Source of the DNA: Anaerocolumna chitinilytica
GTDB taxonomy: Bacteria; Bacillota; Clostridia; Lachnospirales; Lachnospiraceae
DNA length: 64,000 nt
Direction of reading: 5' to 3'
Assembly: GCF_014218355.1 (NCBI RefSeq)
Contig: NZ_AP023368.1
Coordinates: 2,050,001-2,114,000, forward strand
Both the position numbers and the translations under genes were made by a program. Shown one piece after another: positions 1 through 8,388 of this stretch. Numbering within the stretch: position 1 is the stretch's first letter; every line of letters starts with the position of its first letter. The notes under the pieces were generated by a model, which worked only from the letters and a program-made list of their open reading frames with translations, did not search any database and was not told the origin of the DNA.

Positions 1-78
1 CATTGGCAGAGCATGGGAACTCAGGACGGCGCCATATGGATACTTTATGGTGAGCTCTTTGCAACGCGAAAAATATAA
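1..78 (+). CDS. possible 3' end of an upstream gene (partial)
   Basis: Frame 1 is open from the first base to a TAA at 76-78 and encodes 25 residues ending GELFATRKI. The composition looks protein-like (WILYGELFATRK), but the piece is too short to assign to a family. If it is real, the DJ-1/PfpI gene must start downstream of it, which agrees with the start chosen there. It could equally be chance. Confidence 0.3.
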   Translation, partial: HWQSMGTQDGAIWILYGELFATRKI

Positions 79-151
79 TATAATAGATTTGACAGCTCTT
101 TGGCCCTTGTCTATAATGAAAGAAATGGAAATGCAAAGTGAGGATGATGAG

Positions 152-739
152 GTGGATGTTAATATCCTGCTATTTACTGATTTTGAAACCTTAGATGTAT
201 TCGGCCCGGTGGAAGTCTTGGGACATTGGAAGGATTATCAACTTCGTTATATTTCCGCCACCGGTGGTTTAATTAAAAGCCGCCAGGGTACAGAGATTCA
301 GACAATGCCTGCAAAAGAGGCCGACTATTCCGGTATATTATTGATTCCCGGCGGTCAGGGGACAAGACTTCTTGTCAATAATCCTGAATTTATTGAACTA
401 TTGAATCAGATGGCTTTAAAAGCGGAATATTGTCTTTGTGTGTGTACAGGTTCTGCTCTTTTGGCGAAAACCGGTTTATTGGATGGACATAGAGCTACAT
501 CGAATAAGAGAGCTTTTGATTGGGTTAAATCTGTAAATACGAAGGTAGACTGGATTACAAAAGCGAGATGGGTAGTCGATGGCAAGTTCTATACTTCTTC
601 GGGGGTATCGGCTGGAATTGATATGTCTCTTGGTTTTATCTCAGACAGATTCGGGGAAGCGGCAGCTGCCAAGATAGCTGATGCCATTGAATATATTTGG
701 AATTCTGATAAAGAGAATGATATATTTGCTCAGGAATAA
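152..739 (+). CDS. DJ-1/PfpI family protein
   Basis: The protein has a class I glutamine-amidotransferase-like fold of the DJ-1/PfpI (isonitrile hydratase-like) type. Visible features are the conserved Glu near the N-terminus (GPVEVL, residue 21) and the nucleophile-elbow Cys (CTGSALL, Cys98), followed by a GLLDGHRAT segment usual in the family. The frame is open from 47, but I prefer GTG at 152. It follows GTGAGGATGA, gives a family-typical N-terminus (VDVNILLFTDFETLDVFGP) and yields 195 aa, the normal length. ATGs at 116, 125 and 131 are alternatives without a good ribosome binding site. The substrate is unknown; the family includes glyoxalases, isonitrile hydratases and chaperone-like proteins. 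No other gene appears to share its transcript. Confidence 0.82.
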   Translation: MDVNILLFTDFETLDVFGPVEVLGHWKDYQLRYISATGGLIKSRQGTEIQTMPAKEADYSGILLIPGGQGTRLLVNNPEFIELLNQMALKAEYCLCVCTGSALLAKTGLLDGHRATSNKRAFDWVKSVNTKVDWITKARWVVDGKFYTSSGVSAGIDMSLGFISDRFGEAAAAKIADAIEYIWNSDKENDIFAQE

Positions 740-839
740 GCTGTTTACAAGATAATTGGCTTAATATCTACCGTTAAAATCAGCGGTTTAAATCTTTGGC
801 TTTCATATATACGAATGAAAATTACATAAAAGAGGTCAT

Positions 840-1751
840 ATGAAAAGGTTGAATCTTCCATTAAAAAACAGCGTTTTATTCCAGCAGGCAGATACTGGTA
901 AAGTAAAATTAAATATTCCCATAACTATCTTAATTTATTTTGCTCTATGGCTGATTGGACTGGCCTTGGGACGTTTGCTGGCAATGCCTGTTATAAATCT
1001 AATAAAACATTCAGGTGAACTTACAGAAAGTCTTTCTGTCGCGCTGAGGAAGTTTATCGTTTGCGGGACACAGATAATAATTTTCTTTTCCTGGGTAAAG
1101 TTTGCAGAACGCTGCCCGGTAAAATCCATAGGTTTTCAGGGCGGAAAACCGTTGCAATCATACATAATTGGCTGTATCGTAGGGGTATGCACAATCTCTG
1201 CAGTTACAGCCGTTTTGGTTTATACAGGTGAGGTTAAACTTCCAAGCGGCCAGATACAAGATAGGTACCTGATTATCAACATAAGCATTTTGGCATTGGG
1301 ATGGATAGTACAAAGTGCCTCAGAAGAAATTGCAATAAGAGGGTGGTTGATTCCACGTTTAGGAAATCGTACTAACCCTATTATTGCTATTGCAATAACC
1401 GCAGTTATATTTGGTATCCTCCATTTGTTTAGTTCCGGAGTAACGGTCTTATCCTTTGTTAATCTAACCTTGTCCGGTATATTCTTCGCCGTTTATGCGA
1501 TTCTTAACGGGAATATATGGGGAACCTGCGGACTGCATTTTGCCTGGAATTTTGCTCTTGGTAATATTTATGGATTTCCTGTCAGTGGCTTCTTAGCCAA
1601 CGGCAGTACAGTTTTTAAGGCACAAGAGATTGGACCTGCTTTTCTAACAGGTGGAAGTTTTGGACCAGAGGGTGGATTGGTAACAACCATTATGTTATCA
1701 GTGGCGATTATTGCGTTAGTGGTGAAAGAGAAGAGAAAGTCTTATAGCTGA
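840..1751 (+). CDS. CPBP family intramembrane metalloprotease
   Basis: This is a polytopic membrane protein of 303 aa with the three CPBP/Abi (CAAX prenyl protease-like) motifs. They are EExxxR (Glu162, Glu163, Arg167 in SEEIAIRGW), a His within a helix (FGILHLF, His195), and HxxxN (HFAWN, about 232-236). Family members cleave peptides or prenylated substrates inside the membrane, and several bacterial ones serve in bacteriocin self-immunity. The substrate here cannot be inferred. The start is supported by AGAGGTC before the ATG. It leads a same-strand run with the YciI and membrane-protein genes, with gaps of 44 and 31 bases, so co-transcription is plausible. Confidence 0.85.
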   Translation: MKRLNLPLKNSVLFQQADTGKVKLNIPITILIYFALWLIGLALGRLLAMPVINLIKHSGELTESLSVALRKFIVCGTQIIIFFSWVKFAERCPVKSIGFQGGKPLQSYIIGCIVGVCTISAVTAVLVYTGEVKLPSGQIQDRYLIINISILALGWIVQSASEEIAIRGWLIPRLGNRTNPIIAIAITAVIFGILHLFSSGVTVLSFVNLTLSGIFFAVYAILNGNIWGTCGLHFAWNFALGNIYGFPVSGFLANGSTVFKAQEIGPAFLTGGSFGPEGGLVTTIMLSVAIIALVVKEKRKSYS

Positions 1752-1795
1752 TAATCATGGAAAGTAGTTTTTTCTATAATAAGGAGCGGACAGTT

Positions 1796-2068
1796 ATGTA
1801 TGTATATCTTATGAAGAATTTAAAGCCTCTCAATGAAGAGGTGGTAAAAAGTCACGTAGAACATCTAAGAGAATTAGATAGCACAGGGAAGCTTGTGCTT
1901 TGTGGGCCTTTCACAGATTATCCCGGCGGAATGGTAGTTTTCACAGCCAAAGATTTGGACGAGGCCATTACCATAGCGAATTCGGATCCTTTTATTGCCT
2001 TCGGATATAAATCCTTTGAAATAAGAACGCTGGAGCAAGCAAATGAAGAGAACAATTTTCTTATTTAA
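1796..2068 (+). CDS. YciI family protein
   Basis: A 90-aa single-domain YciI-like protein (dimeric alpha+beta barrel, ferredoxin-like). It shows the usual MYVYLMKNLKP start, an HVEHLRELDSTGKLVLCGPF core with the conserved His and the GPF turn, and a DPF motif (SDPFIAFGY). The frame is open from 1757, but the ATG at 1796 has a good AAGGAG site (1781-1786) and matches the family N-terminus. YciI-like proteins have no settled function in most bacteria; some relatives act as dehalogenase or isomerase-like enzymes. It sits between two membrane-protein genes on the same strand. Confidence 0.85.
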   Translation: MYVYLMKNLKPLNEEVVKSHVEHLRELDSTGKLVLCGPFTDYPGGMVVFTAKDLDEAITIANSDPFIAFGYKSFEIRTLEQANEENNFLI

Positions 2069-2099
2069 GAATAGAAAATCTTAGTTAGAATGGAGATTT

Positions 2100-2744
2100 A
2101 TGAAAGAAAAAAATAGTATCATAAAAATAGGCGGAATTGCATCCATTATTTCCGGTATTCTTACTCTTATTCAGAACCTGTTCCTTCTGCCTGTATTTAG
2201 TCCGCCGGCTATGGATACGGATTTAGAAACTTGGCTTTCCAGATGGCATTTTCACATTGCCATGGCAGATGAAGTGCTCTTATTTGCAACCTTAGCATTG
2301 ATTCCCACTATCGCAGCATTATATCAACTACTGGTAAATACAGAAAAAGCAAAAACATTAATTGGGTGCGGAATTATAGCGCTTATTCTTCCGATTAATG
2401 TATTCCTGGATATTATTCTGGGACGATTGGCTTACCCGGTATATAATATGGAAATGTCAGCCGGTATCAATAAACTGATACTTAGTGTCTTCTACGGAGG
2501 CATGCATTGTGCAGCTATCCTTTGGTGCATAGCTATCATTATACTTTGTTATCTGATTCGAAAAAGCGCTATTGGTAAAATGATTGCTTATTTCGGCTTT
2601 TTGACTGCGGCATTGGTTCTTATAGGTGCTTTTCCCTGGGTGATTGGAAATGTTTTGTACTTTATTACACAACTGTTTTTCTCAACATGGTTTGTTATTC
2701 TTGGAATAAGAATATTGTTCGTTCAAAAGCAGACAAACAACTAA
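2100..2744 (+). CDS. polytopic membrane protein, unknown function
   Basis: A 214-aa protein with about six hydrophobic helices (roughly residues 8-30, 58-76, 85-108, 123-146, 158-178 and 182-206). I do not recognise catalytic or transport motifs. It is loosely reminiscent of DUF4386-type membrane proteins, but I cannot assign it. The ATG follows TGGAG at modest spacing. It is the third gene of the 840-2744 run, and its end overlaps the end of the convergent MarR gene by 4 bases. That overlap suggests a compact locus in which the MarR protein may control this run. Confidence 0.7.
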   Translation: MKEKNSIIKIGGIASIISGILTLIQNLFLLPVFSPPAMDTDLETWLSRWHFHIAMADEVLLFATLALIPTIAALYQLLVNTEKAKTLIGCGIIALILPINVFLDIILGRLAYPVYNMEMSAGINKLILSVFYGGMHCAAILWCIAIIILCYLIRKSAIGKMIAYFGFLTAALVLIGAFPWVIGNVLYFITQLFFSTWFVILGIRILFVQKQTNN

Positions 2745-3187
2745 TTATTTATTTTCTTAAGAAGTGAAAGCGTCTCAAGGAAATTTTTATATTGCTCATC
2801 ACCAATTGACTGTTGCAGATTGGTTTGAGCATTTTTCCAAAGGGGTAGGGCGTCCTTCAGTTTCTCCTTTCCTTCATCACTTAAGGTAATTCTTTTTCTG
2901 CGTGAGTCTTTCTCTTCTGTTTGAACAATTACATACCCATTCTTACGTAGGATTTCAATATTACGTGTGACAGTTGTCTGGTCCATCATGGAATATTCAG
3001 CCAGTTCGTTAATTGAAAGGCCTTCTTCTTTGGAAGCAATATCATTTAATAAAGCGAACTGCGTCGATTTTATACCGGAATCATTAAGTGCCTTGTCATA
3101 ATACTGTGTAACCATTCGGGTTGTCATACGTAGATTTCGGCATGCACAGTTTATTAGTCTCGGTTCTTCCTTTTTATCTGTTTTCAT
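2741..3187 (-). CDS. MarR family transcriptional regulator
   Basis: A winged-helix MarR repressor of 148 aa. The helix-turn-helix (LSINELAEYSMMDQTTVTRNIEILRKNGYV) and the wing with the family signature EEKDSRRKRITLSDEGKEK are clear, with dimerisation helices at both ends. The open frame extends upstream to 3313, but the ATG at 3187 is preceded by an excellent GAAAGGAG, so the first 42 residues of the longer frame are not coding. A perfect palindrome lies immediately upstream at 3203-3229 and is probably its own operator. Its ligand and other targets are unknown. Confidence 0.88.
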   Translation of the reverse strand: MKTDKKEEPRLINCACRNLRMTTRMVTQYYDKALNDSGIKSTQFALLNDIASKEEGLSINELAEYSMMDQTTVTRNIEILRKNGYVIVQTEEKDSRRKRITLSDEGKEKLKDALPLWKNAQTNLQQSIGDEQYKNFLETLSLLKKINN

Positions 3188-3202
3188 CTTAACTCCTTTC
3201 GT

Positions 3203-3229
3203 GAATATCAAATCTTCGATTTGATATTC
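3203..3229. promoter_or_regulatory. perfect palindrome, likely MarR operator
   Basis: Arms GAATATCAAATC (3203-3214) and GATTTGATATTC (3218-3229) are exact inverse complements around TTC. The dyad ends 16 bases before the MarR start codon. MarR repressors usually bind 16-20 bp dyads of this A+T-rich kind in their own promoters, so autoregulation is the natural reading. A hairpin in the 5' leader is the alternative. Confidence 0.6.
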
Positions 3230-3335
3230 CTGAATCTGTAGTTGAAAAAACGTCTTTTGTTTTTTCAAAGAAATAATATATATAACAATAAAGGTTGAAA
3301 AACCGCTTGTCAAGTGCTGTAAAAATTCCTGCCTC

Positions 3336-4376
3336 TCAATTCTTATCGATGGAATAAAGGACGCAGATACTTTCTGCCATTTCTCTTACTTTAGGATAGG
3401 GGCTTTCCAAAGCGTCCAAAACTAACTGACGGTATTGCTCTTGGTAATGGTTCTTTATATAATTAAGTGCATTTACCTTCCATTTCCAGAGTTCATCTGC
3501 TGTAAGGTAGAAAAATTTGGGCTGGACCTTATCTCGATAGAAGTCCTCTCCCATATTCAGAAGGGCTTCTGCGGTAAGAGAAGGGGCGAGTTCAGTAAGT
3601 CCCGGAAAAGCCTCTTGTGCTGCCCACTTTTTGTGATTCATAGGGCATACATCCTGACAGACATCACACCCATAAATCCATTCTCCAAAATTCTCGGCCA
3701 TAGGTTCCTGTGGGAGGTTCCTTCCGCCGAAAGTTGTTAAAAAGGAAATGCAGCGAAGGGGATTCATGGTGTAGGCATTACAAAGGGAAGCGGTGGGACA
3801 GGCTTTGATACAACGGTCACAGTTTTTCGGGCAGGGAGGCAGAGTGGTATTACTTTTAAGTTCCAGTTCCATGTCAATCAAAAATGCTTCCAGATGAACC
3901 CAGGAACCAGATTCCGTATAGAAAAAATTATTCCGTCGGATAATTCCCAGACCAGCCTGTAATGCTGCCCAGCGCATTCCGACAACTCCAAATTTCCGGT
4001 TGATTTCAACTTTCAGCCCAAGGCTTTGCAGGTATAATTCCAATTGGCGGCTCTGTTGATATTCCGTGGTATTCTCGTCAATACGTACATCAAAAAGGTA
4101 TGACTTCCCAATATGTCCGGAAACATTTTCTGGAACATGATACTTCGAATAAGGAACAGTCAGTATAATTACAGATTTCGCCCAAGGGAATTCCTCCTGA
4201 ACATGAGCCAGGCGCTGTTGGCCTTTATAAAATACTCCGGAGTCCGGAACATTTTTAACCCGTTCCTCCAGTTTCTCCTGATATCCGTCCAGCATAGGAA
4301 TTGGAATGATGCCGCATTTTTCATAGCCTAATTCTAAAGCCTTTTGTTTTATTGATAATGCGATTGATTCGATCAT
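3336..4376 (-). CDS. QueG-like double [4Fe-4S] protein (epoxyqueuosine reductase family)
   Basis: A 346-aa protein related to epoxyqueuosine reductase and reductive-dehalogenase-like corrinoid/Fe-S enzymes. It has an N-terminal DUF1730-like half. The ferredoxin-type half carries two cluster motifs: CPKNCDRCIKACP (Cys182, 186, 189, 193) and CDVCQDVCP (Cys237, 240, 244), with a further Cys209 in LRCISFLTT. Canonical QueG has a catalytic Asp before the cofactor-binding segment. Here the equivalent stretch reads EINRKFGVVGMRWAA, with no obvious Asp, so queuosine synthesis is not assured. The ATG at 4376 has a distant AAAGGA. No queuosine genes are nearby. The family call is firm; the reaction is uncertain. 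Confidence 0.75.
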   Translation of the reverse strand: MIESIALSIKQKALELGYEKCGIIPIPMLDGYQEKLEERVKNVPDSGVFYKGQQRLAHVQEEFPWAKSVIILTVPYSKYHVPENVSGHIGKSYLFDVRIDENTTEYQQSRQLELYLQSLGLKVEINRKFGVVGMRWAALQAGLGIIRRNNFFYTESGSWVHLEAFLIDMELELKSNTTLPPCPKNCDRCIKACPTASLCNAYTMNPLRCISFLTTFGGRNLPQEPMAENFGEWIYGCDVCQDVCPMNHKKWAAQEAFPGLTELAPSLTAEALLNMGEDFYRDKVQPKFFYLTADELWKWKVNALNYIKNHYQEQYRQLVLDALESPYPKVREMAESICVLYSIDKN

Positions 4377-4584
4377 ACAGATACTTATCCTTTCGAAATC
4401 ATATTATATTCTATTATTATATGTATATACATATAATATCAAGCACTATTATATTTGTCAACAATATTCATTCGTTTATTATGTTGTAACCCAATTCCTG
4501 GACAAGAGTTTCAGGCAGTGTTATAGTATTGTTAATTTGTGAGTTGTGGTATTTTGCGGAAATGAGTGTAAGGAGGATTTGATA

Positions 4585-5436
4585 ATGATTTATTTTAAGA
4601 CTTTAGACAATATCAGTATTGAAGTTGTACATAAAACCTTTCAGGAGGCATTTTCAGATTATCAGGTTAAGATAGAGCTGCCGCTCTGGAAGTTTCAGCA
4701 GATGCTTCTAAGAAGAGGGTATCATCCTGCAATATCTATAGGAGCTTTCCAGGATGAGAGGCTGGTCGGGATCGTGCTGAATGGATTACGACAATGGAAG
4801 GGAAAGGTTACCGCATATGATCTTGGAACCGGTGTTATTGCGGAATTCAGAAGACAGGGTATAACCAGTGAGATGCTTTTGCAAGTCAAAAGCTTACTTA
4901 AGACAAAGCAGGTGGAGCAATATTTACTTGAAGTGCTGAAAACCAACCAATCTGCCATAGAGCTTTATAATAAGCAGGGATTTGAGTTACAAAGAGAATT
5001 TTCCTGCTATCAATTAGAGAAAGAAAAATTTATCCCCAAAACAAGTGTTAAGGTGAAGCACCTTGAGAGGCTTGAGCTTAAGGAACTAAGAGAATTCTGG
5101 AACTTTGAACCTTCCTGGCAGAATTCTGAGTCATCAATTGAAGCTGTACCGGAAGCTTTCGAATATGTCATTGCGGAATACAGCAGTACTGTGATAGCTT
5201 ATGGTATGATTGATAAAAAGACCGGTGATATACCTCAGATTGCGGTTCATAAGGATATCAGGCGCAAAGGGATCGGGAGCAGTATATTGTCCGAATTAGT
5301 TAGAAGTACTGATGCACAGAGAGTTAGTGTACTCAATGTAGAGGCCTCTGATAAAAGCATGAATGATTTTCTGGTTCAATCAGGTTTTAATTATCAGGTT
5401 GGCCAATACGAAATGCTTTTAAAAGTACAATTCTGA
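4585..5436 (+). CDS. tandem GNAT acetyltransferase
   Basis: A 283-aa protein with two GCN5-type N-acetyltransferase domains. The first (about residues 10-140) has the acetyl-CoA motif region GTGVIAEFRRQGITSEML. The second (about 150-283) has IAVHKDIRRKGIGSSILSEL, a textbook R-x-x-G-x-G/A loop. The frame is open from 4546, but the ATG at 4585 is directly preceded by AAGGAGG (4570-4576). The acceptor substrate is not predictable. The stop codon abuts a short inverted-repeat element at 5435-5525. Confidence 0.85.
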   Translation: MIYFKTLDNISIEVVHKTFQEAFSDYQVKIELPLWKFQQMLLRRGYHPAISIGAFQDERLVGIVLNGLRQWKGKVTAYDLGTGVIAEFRRQGITSEMLLQVKSLLKTKQVEQYLLEVLKTNQSAIELYNKQGFELQREFSCYQLEKEKFIPKTSVKVKHLERLELKELREFWNFEPSWQNSESSIEAVPEAFEYVIAEYSSTVIAYGMIDKKTGDIPQIAVHKDIRRKGIGSSILSELVRSTDAQRVSVLNVEASDKSMNDFLVQSGFNYQVGQYEMLLKVQF

Positions 5437-5525
5437 GACTGTTGTAAAAGGAATTTCGGAATGGTGTCTTGCTTCCACAGGGGTCAACCCGTCTTTAACC
5501 CGTAACTTCCCTTTACACAGTCCCT
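5435..5525. repeat. short inverted-repeat element (MITE-like)
   Basis: The left end GAGACTGTTGTAAAAGGAA (5435-5453) pairs imperfectly with the right end AACTTCCCTTTACACAGTCC (5504-5523). The element is about 91 bp and begins at the stop codon of the GNAT gene. Inside it, AACCCGT occurs twice. The ends resemble the GGGACTGTGTAAA type seen at some insertion sequences, which I note from memory only. No transposase is present. It may also serve as a terminator. Confidence 0.4.
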
Positions 5526-5542
5526 GAAACCAGCTTAATGGT

Positions 5543-7042
5543 TTATCTTGAAGCTGGCCTTTCTATTGCTTTATCGGTTTGCGCTGCATTTTTGCTGGCT
5601 TCTTCTTTGTTTCTTCGCATTTCCTCTATGGACTTCTCAGGTACTTTGATACCTTTATAGTCTTTGGAAGGTATCAAGTTTTCAGAAGACAGTCTTACCT
5701 TTGCCAGCTTAATTTCCTCCTGATACTGAGGTAACCAAGCTTCGCCTGCGACCAGCATTTCATCCACCATCTGATAGATTTCTGCAGGTGTGCAGACTGC
5801 ACCTGTTAATGGGTCCATTAACATTGCCTGGCGGAGCAGGGCAATATCACCAGTTACAGCAGCTTCTACAGCCAGGCGCTGTACCCAGATACTTTGAGAA
5901 CAAATAGCAGCACAACCAAGGGGCAGATCACCTACCTTTGGGATATTAATACCATTAGCATCTATGTATCCAGGAACCTCAACTACACTCTCCGCAGGAA
6001 GATTCGTAATACAACCGTCATTCATCACATTAAAATGTCCGCGGTATACCCGTCCGGTTTCCAGACCTTCAATGATGTAGGAGCCATGTTCCTGGCTTCG
6101 ATTCTCTGAAGTATATTGCTTTGCTGGTTCTTTCATCCAGTTAGGGAAATCATCCTCGAACCAATTTCTTCCTTCCCTGCAAACTCTGAGATATCCACCG
6201 GTTTCACCATTAATCCAAACACCTAAGTCAATCCATTTTTCCACTTCGTCAGGGCGTTTTCTGTACCAGGCAACATATTCGGACAAATGTCCATTCGATT
6301 CCGTAGAATAAAATCCAAAATTCTTTAAGACATCAATTCGAACCTTCTCAGTCTTTGATAATTCTTCATTTGCAAGGTAAGCCGGAAGAATTTTAGGCAG
6401 CATATCCTCCCCTTTGTGTTTAACAGAGATATACCAAGTCTGGTGATTGATTCCGGCACAGATAATATCAACTTCTTCTTTCTTTAATCCAAGAGCTCGG
6501 GCAATCTGGTCATGGCCGCCTTGTACTCCATGACATAGACCGATGGTCTTAACTTTTCCGTATTTATTGGCAGCCCAGGTAAGCATTGCATTAGGATTGG
6601 AATAATTGAGCATAATTGCACCAGGGGCAGCAACTTCTCTGATATCCTTGCAGAAATCCAATATTGCAGCCACACCACGCTGGCCATACATTATCCCTCC
6701 GGCACATAAGGTATCGCCCACACATTGGTCTATTCCGTATTTTAAAGGAATCTCCACATCAGTTTCAAAAGCTTCCAGCATTCCGATGCGGACACAATTA
6801 ATAATATAGCGGGCATTTGTAAAGGCCTCCCTACGGTCAGTGGTTGCGTGAATCTGGATGGAGAGACCATTCTCCTGAAGGTCTCTTTGGCAAAGAGATG
6901 TAACCATGTCCAAATTGTGTTGATTGATATCAGTAAAAGCTACTTCAAGATCATGGAACTCAGGAACTGCCATCAAATCGGAGAATAAAGTCCTTGTAAA
7001 ACCTACACTTCCGGCACCGATAAAAGCAATTTTAAATGACAT
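5543..7042 (-). CDS. melA: GH4 alpha-galactosidase/glucosidase (MelA-type, NAD- and metal-dependent)
   Basis: A glycoside hydrolase family 4 enzyme of 499 aa. It shows a Rossmann NAD site (FIGAGSVGFTRTLF, residues 8-20), the NYSNPNAM segment (147-153), the metal/active-site CHGVQGG (Cys170, His171) and AGINHQTWY (Asn199, His200). GH4 enzymes hydrolyse glycosides by an NAD-dependent oxidation-elimination route with Mn2+. The CHGVQ form is closest to alpha-galactosidases rather than phospho-glucosidases. That would make it a cytoplasmic enzyme for raffinose-type oligosaccharides or related sugars; galacturonidase is an alternative within the family. It is about 50 residues longer at the C-terminus than typical MelA. 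GGAGG precedes the ATG. An AraC regulator is divergently transcribed upstream. Confidence 0.82.
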   Translation of the reverse strand: MSFKIAFIGAGSVGFTRTLFSDLMAVPEFHDLEVAFTDINQHNLDMVTSLCQRDLQENGLSIQIHATTDRREAFTNARYIINCVRIGMLEAFETDVEIPLKYGIDQCVGDTLCAGGIMYGQRGVAAILDFCKDIREVAAPGAIMLNYSNPNAMLTWAANKYGKVKTIGLCHGVQGGHDQIARALGLKKEEVDIICAGINHQTWYISVKHKGEDMLPKILPAYLANEELSKTEKVRIDVLKNFGFYSTESNGHLSEYVAWYRKRPDEVEKWIDLGVWINGETGGYLRVCREGRNWFEDDFPNWMKEPAKQYTSENRSQEHGSYIIEGLETGRVYRGHFNVMNDGCITNLPAESVVEVPGYIDANGINIPKVGDLPLGCAAICSQSIWVQRLAVEAAVTGDIALLRQAMLMDPLTGAVCTPAEIYQMVDEMLVAGEAWLPQYQEEIKLAKVRLSSENLIPSKDYKGIKVPEKSIEEMRRNKEEASKNAAQTDKAIERPASR

Positions 7043-7314
7043 AAATTATAACCTCCTGTTAAGTATGGTAGTAAATTATTTACTTGCAGTAATGCTAACA
7101 GTATTATATTCTATAATAAAAGAAGAGAAGGAAAGAATTCTTAACTTTATCATTAAATGTAAGAAATTATGATATATAAGTATGGAAATGAGCTATTTTA
7201 TTCTTGATTACGCCTGTATGTATTTCGTATGGTTTGTATTTAGAGTTATATAATTGATTCTGGGCTAGAAAGCCTTTCTCCCTTATGTTTACAGGCAATA
7301 CGCCTAAATCAAAA

Positions 7315-7357
7315 AGAAAGAATGCGCCTTGGAACCAGCGCATGAGTCTATCTTTCT
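7315..7357. repeat. imperfect hairpin in the GH4/AraC control region
   Basis: AGAAAGA and ATGCGC (7315-7327) pair with GCGCAT and TCTTTCT (within 7338-7357), around the loop CTTGGAACCA and with a 7-base bulge on the right side. No T-tract follows, so it is not an ordinary terminator. A regulatory site or leader structure for the AraC gene or for the GH4 promoter is possible. Confidence 0.4.
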
Positions 7358-7419
7358 GGTTTGGACGATTGCGTTCCCATTACTAAAACTAATCCATGAA
7401 TATTTAAATTAAAATTAAC

Positions 7420-7428
7420 TGGTATAAT
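7420..7428 (+). promoter_or_regulatory. extended -10 promoter of the AraC gene
   Basis: TGGTATAAT fits the extended -10 form (TG-N-TATAAT) with a perfect hexamer at 7423-7428. It lies 22 bases before the AraC start codon and just ahead of its AAAAGGAG site. No good -35 is visible, as expected for extended -10 promoters. Confidence 0.5.
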
Positions 7429-7450
7429 TATCCGAAAAGGAGATAGGAAT

Positions 7451-8374
7451 ATGAAAGATTTCATTAGAGAGCAAAGTGTTCAAGCAGCAGATAATGTAAG
7501 CTTATACAGTAGGAACAATCGGGATAACTGGTTTAAGGTTAACAGGTACTACGCTATGAACTTTGATTTCTTTGAGATGGAACCCCACACCCACGGAGAA
7601 TTTGAGATTATGTATATAGCCAGCGGCTGCTGTAATATATACAGCTGGACTCAAAAGGAAGAAAAAAGATGGGAGATGAAAGAAGGAGAGTATGTAATCA
7701 TTGACGGTGATACAAAACATCAGCTGGAAGTAGTAAGAGGAGTAAGATGCCGAATATTAAACCTGGAAATCTCGCTGTTACCACAGGTGGAGGATTTGAG
7801 TATAAAAAAGCTTAGCGGTCAGTCCAAATCCCTGGAGGATTTTTTGAAAATGCCGGTCCCCATATTCAAGGGTTATGATGCAGAGGGCAATTTGCATTCG
7901 ATTCTGACAGATATTCATAAGCAGCTGCAAAATTCAACGGATGAAATGGAACATAAGGTAATGCAGAATCTGAACCTGGCCAGACTTCTGATTGAGCTTG
8001 GAAGACAAAGAATGAAAAAATATCGGAACGATGGCGGGAGTAAGTATGTGCGCATGGCTCTTGCTTATATGAATAATAATTACGATAAAGATATCAGAAT
8101 TGAAGATATTGCAGAAGAGATAGGGATATCCTCCGCTTATCTTCAGCGGCTGTTTAAAGAACAAACCGGTAAGACACTGGTGGATAAAGTGAATGAGCTT
8201 CGGATTGAAAAGGCGAAACTTCTTCTTGAAACCAGCAGGCTGCCTGTAACGGACATTGCATTTAGTGTTGGCTTTAACAACCGCCAGCATTTTGCCTATA
8301 CCTTTCGAAAGCTTACCGGATGCTCGCCTTCTGTTTACTGCAAACACAGGGGAGATTATCAAATCTGGATATAA
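7451..8374 (+). CDS. AraC family regulator with cupin sensor domain
   Basis: A 307-aa AraC-type regulator. An N-terminal cupin (about residues 30-120; HTHGEFEIMYIASG with metal/ligand-type His residues) is followed by a C-terminal double helix-turn-helix (about 205-300; DIRIEDIAEEIGISSAYLQRLFKEQTG and the second motif PVTDIAFSVGFNNRQHFAYTFRKLTG). The ATG has a clear AAAAGGAG. It is divergent from the GH4 gene. By the usual arrangement in this bacterial group, it likely activates that gene when its sugar is present. It ends 14 bases before the end of the convergent HxlR gene. Confidence 0.88.
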   Translation: MKDFIREQSVQAADNVSLYSRNNRDNWFKVNRYYAMNFDFFEMEPHTHGEFEIMYIASGCCNIYSWTQKEEKRWEMKEGEYVIIDGDTKHQLEVVRGVRCRILNLEISLLPQVEDLSIKKLSGQSKSLEDFLKMPVPIFKGYDAEGNLHSILTDIHKQLQNSTDEMEHKVMQNLNLARLLIELGRQRMKKYRNDGGSKYVRMALAYMNNNYDKDIRIEDIAEEIGISSAYLQRLFKEQTGKTLVDKVNELRIEKAKLLLETSRLPVTDIAFSVGFNNRQHFAYTFRKLTGCSPSVYCKHRGDYQIWI

Positions 8375-8388
8375 TAGACATTACCGGT

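Larger units (their letters stand above)
7043..7450. other. divergent control region between GH4 and AraC genes
   Basis: A 408-bp A+T-rich region with no credible gene. Besides the AraC-side promoter and the hairpin at 7315-7357 (listed separately), it has the inverted pair GCCTGTA (about 7212) and TACAGGC (about 7290). It presumably carries the AraC-type binding sites controlling both genes. I could not define a clear repeat pair for that regulator. Confidence 0.45.

Noticed and set aside
7934..8362. 142-aa minus-strand frame within the AraC gene
   Set aside because: Complementary shadow of the HTH region of the AraC protein; no independent start signals.
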